Part shown: piece after piece, positions 25,677 to 33,642 of the stretch
Numbering within the stretch: position 1 is the first letter of the stretch
How the letters are laid out: each line of letters opens with the position of its first letter
Source: Sphaerisporangium aureirubrum
Lineage (GTDB): Bacteria; Actinomycetota; Actinomycetes; Streptosporangiales; Streptosporangiaceae
Reading direction: 5' to 3'
Assembly (NCBI RefSeq): GCF_042658925.1
Contig: NZ_JBHSRF010000015.1
Location: forward strand, 62,001-126,000
Length of the DNA stretch: 64,000 bases
Position numbers and translations under genes: made by a program
Notes under the pieces: generated by a model
What the model was told of the DNA's origin: nothing
What the model saw: the letters and a program-made list of their open reading frames with translations, nothing else
Databases searched by the model: none

Positions 25677-26834
25677 TCAGACCTGGGCCTGGCGGGGCAG
25701 CACCACCTCGCGGACGATCAGCGCCACGGCGGCGGCCACCGGGATGGCCAGCAGGGCACCCACGGCACCGAGGAGCGCGCCGCCGAACAGGGCGGCGATC
25801 ACCGAGACGGCGGGCGCCACGTCCACCGAGCGGCGCATCACCCTGGGATAGATGACGTAGTTCTCCACCTGCTGGTAGACGGTGAAGAAGATGATGCAGG
25901 CGATGGCCAGGGTGCCGGACTGGAGCGCGCCCACGGCGGTCACCAGGACGGCGCCCACGGTGGCGCCGACCAGGGGGATCAGGTCGGTGACGGCGACGAC
26001 CAGGGCCAGGGCCAGGGCGTACTTGGCGCCCGCGATGGTGAGGAAGAGCCAGGACAGGCCGCCCGCGATCACCGAGATCAGCACGTTGCCGGCCACGTAC
26101 CCGCCGATGCCCGTCAGGATCTCGTCGCCGATGGCCCGGGTGCGGACGCGGCGGCTGGAGGGCACCAGCTTCAGCATGTACTCCTTGATCGCGGACAGCG
26201 AGCCGAGGAAGTACAGCGTGAGCACCAGCAGCGTGAGGCCGGAGAAGAACGCGTCCAGCACCACGGCCCCCGCGCCCAGGATGCCCCCGGCCACCGTCGT
26301 GCCGAGGTCCCCGCTGGTGACGTACGCCTGCAGCTTGGCCAGGATCTGGTAGTCGGCGTCCAGCTGCTTGATCGTCGGGTTGGCCAGCAGCTCCTGCACG
26401 TACCCGGGCACGGCCTGGATGAAGTCGCTGGTCTCCTGGCTGACCGGCGGCACGATCGCCAGCCCGAACAGCCCGAACAGCATGATCACCCCGACGAACA
26501 CGATCGAGATGGCCCCCCGGCGCGGCACCCGGTACCGCTGGAGCACCTCGACGATGGGATTCAGGCCCACCGCCAGGAACATGGCCACCACGATCAGCAC
26601 GATCACGTTGCGCGCGCTCACCAGCGCCTGCGCCAGCCCCCACGCCGTCAGCACCCCGAGCGCGGCCGTCAGGCCCCACAGGAACGGCCCCCGGACGAGA
26701 GGCTTGCCCGGAACCCCGTACGGCGCAAGATCGCCGTTCTCGGGGCGGTCCATCTCGATCACCGCCGTCGCCGTGGAGTCCGGCGTGCCGGCGTCCTTGG
26801 GGGTGGGCGTCGTGTCCGGCCTGGAATCGGGCAC
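25677..26834 (-). CDS. AI-2E family transporter (TqsA/PerM-like)
   Basis: 385 residues with about eight membrane helices. Family features are paired N-terminal helices (VIVLIVVAMFLAVGLNPIVE), a central amphipathic region (VPGYVQELLANPTIKQL), and the conserved LIPLVGATVGAVL and GALLGAVGALLAIPVAAA near the end. Some members export autoinducer-2 and others are Na+/H+ antiporters, so the substrate is open. GTG start with GAGGAG upstream. The N-terminal about 50 residues are Pro/Thr/Asp-rich and cytoplasmic. Confidence 0.9.
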   Translation of the reverse strand: MPDSRPDTTPTPKDAGTPDSTATAVIEMDRPENGDLAPYGVPGKPLVRGPFLWGLTAALGVLTAWGLAQALVSARNVIVLIVVAMFLAVGLNPIVEVLQRYRVPRRGAISIVFVGVIMLFGLFGLAIVPPVSQETSDFIQAVPGYVQELLANPTIKQLDADYQILAKLQAYVTSGDLGTTVAGGILGAGAVVLDAFFSGLTLLVLTLYFLGSLSAIKEYMLKLVPSSRRVRTRAIGDEILTGIGGYVAGNVLISVIAGGLSWLFLTIAGAKYALALALVVAVTDLIPLVGATVGAVLVTAVGALQSGTLAIACIIFFTVYQQVENYVIYPRVMRRSVDVAPAVSVIAALFGGALLGAVGALLAIPVAAAVALIVREVVLPRQAQV

Positions 26835-26890
26835 TGGCGCTCCTCAGGCGTGTGGAACCGGGGGGAGGTGGGGGAGTGGCACAACAGAGG

Positions 26891-26923
26891 AGAGCCTAGC
26901 GACCATGAAGGTCGCCAGGCTCT
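26891..26923 (-). terminator. Strong rho-independent-like hairpin after the coiled-coil gene
   Basis: Arms 26891-26904 and 26910-26923 form a 14-bp stem with one mismatch and a 5-base loop, 40 bp past the stop of the minus-strand coiled-coil gene. On that strand it is followed by CTCTGTTGTG, mildly T-rich. Confidence 0.72.
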
Positions 26924-26962
26924 CCGGTAGCCGTCCCTATCGCCCGTCGTGTGGTGAGGAGC

Positions 26963-28270
26963 CTATTCCTGCCACCACTCTGAGTCGTCCTCGGCCGGTG
27001 CGGCGGACCGCTGCGGAGCGGGGGCCGCGGCCGGAGCCGGGACGGGCTTGTCGTTCGCGACGGGGGTCGCCGCCAGAGCGGGCTTCGGCGCGGGCGCCGC
27101 CACCGCGGGGGCGTCGTCCATGCCCGGCAGGGCCGCGCCGCCGAGCAGCTGGCGCAGCTGGGCGAGGTGGCTGGTGATGCTGTCGCGCTGACGGGTCAGC
27201 TCGTCGACCTGGCGCTGGGCGAGCGTGCGGTTGCGCTCGGCGTCGGCCTTGGCGTCCGAGACGATGGACTCGGCGCTGGACTTGGCCTCGGCGACGAACT
27301 GGTCGGCGTTCTTGCGGGCGTTGGCCAGCAGCTGCTTGGCGTGGGTGTCGGCCTCGCGGCGGGTCTGGTCGGCCTGCTGCGTGGCCTTGGTGGCCCGCTG
27401 CTCGGCGGTGGCGGCGCGCTGCTCGGCCTCGGCGACCAGCTTCTGCGTGGCGGCCTGGGCGGTGGCGTGGCGCTCCGACTCCTGGCGCTCGGCCTCCTCG
27501 CGGCGGGCGGCGAGCTGGATCTCGAACTCGGCCTCGTCTTGGGCGCGCTTCGCCTCGGACTCCTCCAGCACCCGCTGCGCCTGGGCCCGCATCTCGTCGG
27601 CCTGGCGCTTGGCGGTGGTGAGCACCTCGTCGCGCTCGCGCTTGGTGGACGCGCGCAGCTGGGCGACCTCACGCTCGGTGGTGGTGCGCAGCTTGGCGAT
27701 CTCGCGCTCGGCGTCGGCCCGCTTCTCGGCGACCTCGTGGTCGGCGGTGGCGCGGAGCTTGGAGACCTCGCGCTCGGTGGTGGAGGTCAGCTCGTCGGCC
27801 TCGCGGCGGGCGGTGCCGCGGATGTCCTCGGCGTCGCGCTCGGCGGTGGTGCGCATCTCGTCGGCCTCGCGGGTGGCCAGCGCGCGCTTCTCGGCGGCCT
27901 CGTTCTCGGCGGCGGCCCTCAGGTCCGCGGCATCGATCTTCGCAGCGGCCTTGATCTCGTTCGCCTCGGCCCTCGCGGCCTGGACGAGCTCGGTTGCCTG
28001 CTCCTCCGCCAGCCGGAGCAACTGCTCGATGCGGGCGCCAAGACCGGAGTAGGTCGGGCGTTCCTGCTCCTGGAGCTGGCGCTGGGAGTCGGAAAGCTCT
28101 CGCTGCATCGCGGCGACCTGCTCGCGGGACTGACGCAGGTCGGTGTCGAGCTGCTTCAGATGGTCGTGAACCTGGTGCCGGTCGTAGCCACGGAGAACCA
28201 CGTCGAATTCCCGCGTGGGGGCGTCTTCAAAGAAATTGTTGAGCTGGGCGTCGATGTCGGAGGACTGCAT
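26963..28270 (-). CDS. DivIVA/Scy-like coiled-coil cytoskeletal protein
   Basis: 435 residues. The N-terminus (about 19-60) has the DivIVA-like signature EFDVVLRGYDRHQVHDHL. A long coiled coil runs from about 40 to 365, with thirteen gapless 11-residue repeats at 99-241, and the tail (about 375-435) is Ala/Pro-rich and ends EWWQE. FilP and Scy of Streptomyces, which organise the polar growth machinery, have this layout. The ATG at 28270 starts at the DivIVA-like domain. The gene stands alone with a strong terminator. Role in tip growth is inference from family and architecture. Confidence 0.82.
   Translation of the reverse strand: MQSSDIDAQLNNFFEDAPTREFDVVLRGYDRHQVHDHLKQLDTDLRQSREQVAAMQRELSDSQRQLQEQERPTYSGLGARIEQLLRLAEEQATELVQAARAEANEIKAAAKIDAADLRAAAENEAAEKRALATREADEMRTTAERDAEDIRGTARREADELTSTTEREVSKLRATADHEVAEKRADAEREIAKLRTTTEREVAQLRASTKRERDEVLTTAKRQADEMRAQAQRVLEESEAKRAQDEAEFEIQLAARREEAERQESERHATAQAATQKLVAEAEQRAATAEQRATKATQQADQTRREADTHAKQLLANARKNADQFVAEAKSSAESIVSDAKADAERNRTLAQRQVDELTRQRDSITSHLAQLRQLLGGAALPGMDDAPAVAAPAPKPALAATPVANDKPVPAPAAAPAPQRSAAPAEDDSEWWQE
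27548..27976 (-). repeat. Thirteen tandem 33-bp (11-residue) coding repeats
   Basis: Within the coiled-coil gene, residues 99-241 divide without gaps into thirteen 11-residue units. Examples are AEREIAKLRTT, TEREVAQLRAS and AKRQADEMRAQ. The period indicates a right-handed hendecad coiled coil, unlike the heptads expected elsewhere in the rod. Confidence 0.85.
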
Positions 28271-28540
28271 GAGGCTCGATCCTGGGTTGTCGAGACGGCT
28301 ACACGGGCCGGACGAGGGGCGGACATCCGAGGCGAGGTCCCGCCACTGCCCCACGCGCTACCAGCACAGAACCGTCACGGAGCTCGGGTGCGCTCGTCGA
28401 GGTCCTGCGCTGGGCTCGCCGGTCCATGGCGGGTTCCACGTCCGGTGGTAGGTCAGCGTACTCCGGTGTTGCCGAATTGGAGGTCCCGACCGACTTTCTG
28501 CGCGACTTGTTACGAATAGGCCATTGTTGAGTTTCGGGTG

Positions 28541-28969
28541 CTAGGACTGGGGCCGGGGGGACTCCACCAGCTCTGTCAACACTCCTCCCACATCTTTCGG
28601 ATGAAGAAACGCGATTGACGTGCCCATTGCCCCGTGACGGGGCTCCTTGTCGATCACCCGGATCCCGATGGCCTCCATCTCCTTGATGGCCTTCGCCAGG
28701 TCCGGCACACCGTACGCGATGTGGTGGATGCCCTCGCCGCGCCGGTCCAGGAACCGGCCGACGGGCGTGTCGGGATGGAGTGGTTGGACGAGCTGGATGT
28801 ACGACCCGCCGCCCTCGCCGTCGGCGATGTGCAGCATGGCCTCATTCACGCCCTGTTCCTCATTGATTTCGCGGCTGACCACCGTGACGTCGAAGACCTT
28901 CTCGTAGAAAGCGATCTTCTCGTCGAGATCGTGGCAGGCGATGCCCACGTGGTCGATTCTCAGCAGCAT
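28541..28969 (-). CDS. mce: Methylmalonyl-CoA epimerase
   Basis: 142 residues of the vicinal-oxygen-chelate fold: two beta-alpha-beta-beta-beta modules with IDHVGIACHDL (metal His7), SYIQLVQPL, GEGIHHIAYGV (metal His) and GVLTELVE (metal/catalytic Glu). It interconverts (2R)- and (2S)-methylmalonyl-CoA between propionyl-CoA carboxylase and the B12-dependent mutase. It is divergent from the thiolase gene, the same arrangement as in mycobacteria (Rv1322A/fadA4). Confidence 0.93.
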   Translation of the reverse strand: MLLRIDHVGIACHDLDEKIAFYEKVFDVTVVSREINEEQGVNEAMLHIADGEGGGSYIQLVQPLHPDTPVGRFLDRRGEGIHHIAYGVPDLAKAIKEMEAIGIRVIDKEPRHGAMGTSIAFLHPKDVGGVLTELVESPRPQS

Positions 28970-29112
28970 TGCGTCTTCCTCCTCCGCCCCGCGCCTGCTT
29001 GGCGGGGCGCTCCCGCGGGGGGCGCTCCCGCGGCGACCTCCCCCGAGGTCGTCGTACGGTCTCCTCTAGGTATGGTGACAAAGTCGCCTACGACCCCATC
29101 ATGGAGGCCCCG

Positions 29113-30318
29113 GTGTCCAGTTCTCCCGCCGCCCGGCGATCGGTCATCGTCGCTGGGGCCCGCACCCCTATCGGACGCCTTCTCGGCGCCCTGGCAGGGG
29201 TTTCCGCCGTCGAGCTCGGCGGCCTGGCGATCAAGGCGGCACTCGGGCGCTCCGGAGTCGCACCCGAGCAGGTGCAGTACGTGATCATGGGCCAGGTCCT
29301 CCAGGCGGGGGCCGGGCAGATCCCCTCCCGCCAGGCCGCGGTCAAGGCAGGCATACCCATGAGCGTGCCCTCCCTGACGATCAACAAGGTCTGCCTGTCC
29401 GGCCTGGACGCCATCGCCCTGGCCGACCAGCTGATCAGGGCCGGGGAGTTCGACATCGTGGTGGCGGGCGGCATGGAGTCCATGACCAACGCCCCCCACC
29501 TGCTGCCCGGCCTGCGCAAGGGCGTGAAGTACGGCGCGGCCGAGATCCAGGACGCGATGGCGCTGGACGGCCTCACGGACGTCTTCGACCAGGTCTCGAT
29601 GGGGGAGTCCACCGAGCGCCACAACACCCGCCTCGGGCTCGGCAGGGCCGAGCAGGACGCCTTCTCGGCCCGCTCCCACCAGCTGGCCGCCGCGGCGGCC
29701 AAGGACGGCCGCTTCGACGACGAGATCGTGCCGGTGGCCCTGCCGCAGCGCAAGGGCGACCCGCTGGTCTTCGCCGCCGACGAGGGCGTGCGCGGCGACA
29801 CCACCGCCGAGACGCTGGCCGGCCTGCGGCCCGCGTTCGCCAAGGACGGCACGATCACCGCCGGGTCGGCCTCCCAGATCTCCGACGGCGCGTGCGCCGT
29901 CGTGGTGATGTCCAGGGACAAGGCCGAGGAGCTCGGCCTGCCGTGGCTGGCCGAGATCGGCGCGCACGGCAACGTCGCGGGGCCGGACAACTCCCTGCAG
30001 TCCCAGCCGGCCAACGCCATCGCCCAGGCTCTCGGCAAGCAGGGCCTCACCGTGGACGACCTCGCCCTGATCGAGATCAACGAGGCCTTCGCGGCGGTCG
30101 TGCTGCAGTCCGCCAAGGAGCTCGGCGTGCCGCACGACAAGGTCAACGTGAACGGCGGCGGCATCGCCCTCGGCCACCCCATCGGGGCCTCGGGCGCGCG
30201 GATCGTGCTGACCCTGGCGCACGAGCTGCGGCGCCGCGGCGGCGGTACCGGCGCGGCAGGGCTCTGCGGCGGGGGCGGTCAGGGCGACGCCCTCATCATC
30301 ACCGTCCCCGCGCCCTGA
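29113..30318 (+). CDS. Acetyl-CoA acetyltransferase (thiolase)
   Basis: 401 residues. All thiolase active-site elements are present: nucleophile Cys94 (INKVCLSGLDAI), GGGIALGHPIGASGAR with His355, and CGGGGQGDA with Cys385. It condenses two acetyl-CoA or cleaves acetoacetyl-CoA. The GTG at 29113 has GGAGG 5 bases upstream; ATG 29101 in the same frame is a less well-spaced alternative. Corresponds in position to fadA4 (Rv1323). Confidence 0.94.
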   Translation: MSSSPAARRSVIVAGARTPIGRLLGALAGVSAVELGGLAIKAALGRSGVAPEQVQYVIMGQVLQAGAGQIPSRQAAVKAGIPMSVPSLTINKVCLSGLDAIALADQLIRAGEFDIVVAGGMESMTNAPHLLPGLRKGVKYGAAEIQDAMALDGLTDVFDQVSMGESTERHNTRLGLGRAEQDAFSARSHQLAAAAAKDGRFDDEIVPVALPQRKGDPLVFAADEGVRGDTTAETLAGLRPAFAKDGTITAGSASQISDGACAVVVMSRDKAEELGLPWLAEIGAHGNVAGPDNSLQSQPANAIAQALGKQGLTVDDLALIEINEAFAAVVLQSAKELGVPHDKVNVNGGGIALGHPIGASGARIVLTLAHELRRRGGGTGAAGLCGGGGQGDALIITVPAP

Positions 30319-30336
30319 TCGTCCCGGCACGCGTCA

Positions 30337-31104
30337 TCAGGGCTCGTCGGCGAACTTGATCGTCACCTTGGTGAAGCCCAGCGACTTGAGCATGCCCTCC
30401 AGCATCAGCTTGGTGTTCTTGTCGGCGCGGGCGCGCAGGTCGCTCTGCTGGGCGGCCTCGGCGATCTTCTGCTCCGCCAGGACGTACAGCTCCTGCTGGT
30501 CCGCTGGGTTGTCCGAGAGCATGTCGTTGAACCGGTCGAACAGGCCTCGTTCCCTCGCGTATACGTGGGATTTCTGGTGGTCCAGGTTGGGACGTTCCAG
30601 CTGGGCGCGCGGCAGCCGCACCGTCACCTCGGTGCGGTCCGGCGAGATGGTGATGGCGTCGTCCTTCAGCCCGCTGAAGTCGACGTACGCGTCCACGCTC
30701 CCCACCCCGACGAACAGGGTGCGCGAGCCCTTCAGCGCGTCGGGCAGGAACGGCGCGTCCTTCTCCAGGTCGACGATGACCTGGAAGTTGCCCGCGGCGG
30801 CCTGGTAGCGGCTCATGTCCTGGATCGACTGCAGCAGCACGGGCGGGCTGCGGTCGACGTTGCGCGTGCCGAAGGGGTCGAAGTAGGTCCAGGCCAGCCA
30901 GGCGCCTCCGGCGAGCAGGACGACGACGGCCAGGATGCCGACGAGGAAACGCCGGCCACGGCCGGAGCGACGTTGCTCGTGCGCTCCGGCTTCGGTGGAC
31001 GGGTAGGGCGTCCGGGGGGGCGGCGACTCGCGATTCACGGCAGTGGTTCTTCCCGAGAAGAACCCGTTCTCACCTTCCGTGGCGTTACCTGATCCCACGT
31101 GCAC
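30337..31104 (-). CDS. DUF4230 membrane-anchored protein
   Basis: Up to 255 residues with one N-terminal membrane helix (about 52-70) and an extracytoplasmic DUF4230 domain, including FQVIVDLEKDAPFLP, KGSRTLFVGVGSVDAYVDF, a charged helix (QQELYVLAEQKIAEAA) and the end GFTKVTIKFADEP. The start is unclear: GTG 31104 lies 1 bp after the upstream stop without a good ribosome-binding site, while GTG 31038 would remove 22 residues. Function unknown; probably co-transcribed with the upstream membrane protein. Confidence 0.75.
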   Translation of the reverse strand: MHVGSGNATEGENGFFSGRTTAVNRESPPPRTPYPSTEAGAHEQRRSGRGRRFLVGILAVVVLLAGGAWLAWTYFDPFGTRNVDRSPPVLLQSIQDMSRYQAAAGNFQVIVDLEKDAPFLPDALKGSRTLFVGVGSVDAYVDFSGLKDDAITISPDRTEVTVRLPRAQLERPNLDHQKSHVYARERGLFDRFNDMLSDNPADQQELYVLAEQKIAEAAQQSDLRARADKNTKLMLEGMLKSLGFTKVTIKFADEP

Positions 31105-31105
31105 G

Positions 31106-32608
31106 TCAGGGGTGGTACGCCGGAGTGCGCGCCGCCGAGGAGACGGGCAGCGCGGGGTACGGCGAACCGGGCACCGGGACCTGCGGCGGGTAGCGGATCA
31201 CGCCGCCGGACGGCCACGCCGGGTGATCCCCCCGCACGCGCACCGGGTGGTAACGGGCCCCGCCGCCGAAGTGCGGCCCGTGCAGCCGGCAGGTCGCGAA
31301 GTCGGTGTAGAACATGCGCAGCCAGTCCCGCCGCTGGCTCTCGGCCAGCGTGGAGAACCACCCCGCCGCGGCCTGGTGGCCCGCCAGCGGCCCCGCGGGC
31401 AGCGGGCGCCCGCGCAGCCAGGCCGTCACGATGGCCCGGTACCCCTCGGCCGCCGTCCCCGCGCACGGCCTCGCCAGCGTCCCGACGAACTCCGACGCGG
31501 CCCGGTCGGCGTACCCCGGGGCGAGGTCGTCCACGTGGATGGTCACCACGCCGGGCCCGAGGTCGTCGGCGTCGTCGCGCGAGCGCTGCTCGACCCGGGA
31601 GAACGCGGCGGGCGTGCCGGTGAGCCGGGCGGCGATCGTGGTGAACTCGGCGCCGAGCTCGGTCAGGCCGCCGCGCATCCCGGGATGCACGCACACCGTG
31701 ATCGGCCACTCCTGGCAGCTGTAGACCATGGGCTCGTCGGCGGCCACCGCCTGCGGCCGGATCAGCATGCGGGCCATGCCCGCCCCGGCCACCAGCACCG
31801 CGAGCACCGCCAGCGCGAACGCCAGGGCGCGCCGGGTCACGACGGCCGTCCAGACGAGCAGCAGGGCGCCGGTGGCGCCGAGCAGCCAGAGCGTCTGGTC
31901 GGCGAACGCGACCGGGCTCAGCCCCGTGAACGGGTCGTACGGCTCGGCGACGCCCGGCGCGAGCCTGGCGGCGAAGGACGAGCCCCCCGACGGCGAGGTG
32001 AGCAGCGCGTAGGTGCCCGCCCCCGCGGCGAGCGGCGTCACCGGCCAGGGCAGCGCCCAGCCCGCGATCCACCCGATCACGGTGTACAGCGCCAGCCCCG
32101 CGGCGCCCACCGCGAGTCCCGTGGGCGCCAGATGCCCCGCCTGCTCGGTCAGGACGGCCTTCATGGCGAGCACGCTCACCGTCGCACCGAAGGCCCCCAC
32201 CACGACCGCGAGGATCGCCAGCGGCGCTCTCAGCACCCGCCAGCCGGGCCCGCCCGAGCGCGCCCCTCCCGGGGCGCCGGCGCGCGGACGTCCGGTCAGG
32301 CCCCGCGCGCGCCAGGGCGCGCCGCGTCCACGCCACGGCGCGGCACGCGCGTGCCAGGACCCGCCCCCGGGTGCGCGGCGCGGCGAGGCGCGACGGGCGC
32401 GCACCGCGACCCACGCGCCGAAGGCGGCGGCGACCGGGCCGGTCAGACGTAGCGACCCGATGACGGCGACGACGATGTTCTCCCATGCGGAGACACCAGG
32501 AATCAGGACGCTCCACGCGGCGAGCAGGCCCAGCGCGAGCAGCGTTCCTACCGCCACCAGCGCGCTGTGCTTCAGCTCCTCCCGTGAAACGCCCCTATGC
32601 TCAAGCAC
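31106..32608 (-). CDS. Polytopic membrane protein with extracytoplasmic C-terminal domain, unknown function
   Basis: 500 residues. Two N-terminal helices are followed by an Arg/Gly/Ala-rich cytoplasmic stretch (about 70-125), about five more helices to residue about 285, and a soluble C-terminal domain of about 210 residues. That domain starts near MVYSCQEWPITVCVHPGM and includes WLRMFYTDFATCRLHG. Several cysteines in it could form disulfides outside the cell. I do not recognise a named family. It lies 1 bp upstream of the DUF4230 gene on the same strand. Confidence 0.68.
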   Translation of the reverse strand: MLEHRGVSREELKHSALVAVGTLLALGLLAAWSVLIPGVSAWENIVVAVIGSLRLTGPVAAAFGAWVAVRARRASPRRAPGGGSWHARAAPWRGRGAPWRARGLTGRPRAGAPGGARSGGPGWRVLRAPLAILAVVVGAFGATVSVLAMKAVLTEQAGHLAPTGLAVGAAGLALYTVIGWIAGWALPWPVTPLAAGAGTYALLTSPSGGSSFAARLAPGVAEPYDPFTGLSPVAFADQTLWLLGATGALLLVWTAVVTRRALAFALAVLAVLVAGAGMARMLIRPQAVAADEPMVYSCQEWPITVCVHPGMRGGLTELGAEFTTIAARLTGTPAAFSRVEQRSRDDADDLGPGVVTIHVDDLAPGYADRAASEFVGTLARPCAGTAAEGYRAIVTAWLRGRPLPAGPLAGHQAAAGWFSTLAESQRRDWLRMFYTDFATCRLHGPHFGGGARYHPVRVRGDHPAWPSGGVIRYPPQVPVPGSPYPALPVSSAARTPAYHP

Positions 32609-32955
32609 GGCCCCGCGTGGACCGGATGACCGGCCACGCCGCCCGCGCGGTGTTCGTGTAGTTCACTTGCAAGGACCCCCCGTGCCTGGATGAGCGGCGC
32701 GCCACTCGGATGCCGGCCCCTTGGCATCCCCTCGCCCGGCCGCCTCGCCCCGCCGGTCCGTCCACGGGATCACGTAGTCGTGCCTCGCGTCGGACGGCAG
32801 GGCTTTCCCCGTGCTTTGGGTCGGGCTTTGCCGCGCCTCACCTCTTGACGTGCCAACCATAACGGAGCGTGATGTTTGGCGTCCCGCTTCTTGGGTACCA
32901 AATGGAATTCCGGTCACCCTGTGTCAGTGGTCGCGGCAGGCGCTAGCGTAAGCGT
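32609..32955. other. 347-bp intergenic region between divergent genes
   Basis: Upstream of both the minus-strand membrane-protein gene and the plus-strand marR gene. Apart from the TAGCGT box at its right end I see no gene, no strong palindrome and no structured RNA that I recognise. TTGACG near 32844 could be a -35 element but has no well-spaced -10. Confidence 0.5.
32944..32949 (+). promoter_or_regulatory. Candidate -10 box of leaderless marR transcript
   Basis: TAGCGT is followed by 6 bases and the GTG start of the MarR gene, and no Shine-Dalgarno sequence is present. This fits leaderless transcription starting at or next to the GTG. Confidence 0.45.
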
Positions 32956-33501
32956 GTGTCAATCGGTGTACCTAAGCCGCTCAACCTGCCCTTCGACCCA
33001 ATCGAGCGCGCCGCCGACACGTGGCGCGTGCACTTCGGGCCGTCATCCGCCATGGCAGCCGTCACCTCGATCATGAGAGCGCACCAGATCCTGCTCGGGC
33101 AACTGGACACGCTGCTCCGCCCGCACGACTTGACCTTCGCGCGCTACGAGGCGCTCGTGCTGCTCACCTTCAGCCGTACCGGTTCGCTGGCGTTGTCACG
33201 GATCGGCGAACGGCTGATGGTGCACCCGACCAGCGTCACCAACACCGTCGACCGCCTGGAACGTGCCGGGCTGGTGCGCCGGGTGCGCAACCCCGACGAC
33301 GGGCGCGGCATCCTCGCCCAGATCACCGAGAAGGGGCGCGAGGTCGTCAAGCGCGCCACCGACGACCTCATGGCCGCCGACTTCTGCCTGGGCATGTACG
33401 GCGAGCCGGACCTGGTGCACATGTTCGACCTGCTGCGCACCATCAGGGTCGCGGCGGGTGACTTCCCGGCCCCCGACGAGACCGCGCGCTCCGACGCGTA
33501 G
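32956..33501 (+). CDS. MarR-family transcriptional regulator
   Basis: 181 residues with the MarR winged helix: dimerisation helices around SIMRAHQILLGQLDTLL, recognition helix in MVHPTSVTNTVDRLERAGLV and wing RRVRNPDDGRGILAQIT. Streptomyces homologues share the N-terminal stretch LPFDPIERAADTW. It is not next to an obvious target gene; the divergent membrane-protein gene is the nearest. The GTG start lacks a ribosome-binding site and has a TAGCGT box just upstream. Confidence 0.9.
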   Translation: MSIGVPKPLNLPFDPIERAADTWRVHFGPSSAMAAVTSIMRAHQILLGQLDTLLRPHDLTFARYEALVLLTFSRTGSLALSRIGERLMVHPTSVTNTVDRLERAGLVRRVRNPDDGRGILAQITEKGREVVKRATDDLMAADFCLGMYGEPDLVHMFDLLRTIRVAAGDFPAPDETARSDA

Positions 33502-33564
33502 GGCGCGTTCCGGGCCCGCCGCACCGGGACGCCGCACGGGGACGCCGCCGTGCCGAGACGGCAG

Positions 33565-33595
33565 AAGGGGCCCGCCCTGGGAGGACGGGCCCCTT
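33565..33595. terminator. Bidirectional terminator hairpin 1
   Basis: A perfect 10-bp stem (33565-33574 with 33586-33595, AAGGGGCCCG/CGGGCCCCTT) with an 11-base loop between the convergent marR and subtilase genes. Flanking A and T runs on the two sides make it usable on either strand. Confidence 0.75.
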
Positions 33596-33605
33596 CCGGG
33601 GTGCT

Positions 33606-33634
33606 CCGGTCACCGGCCGTGTGCCGGTGACCGG
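33606..33634. terminator. Bidirectional terminator hairpin 2
   Basis: A perfect 11-bp stem (33606-33616 with 33624-33634, CCGGTCACCGG/CCGGTGACCGG) and 7-base loop, 10 bp from hairpin 1 and 8 bp from the subtilase stop codon. Confidence 0.65.
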
Positions 33635-33642
33635 TCAGTGCT

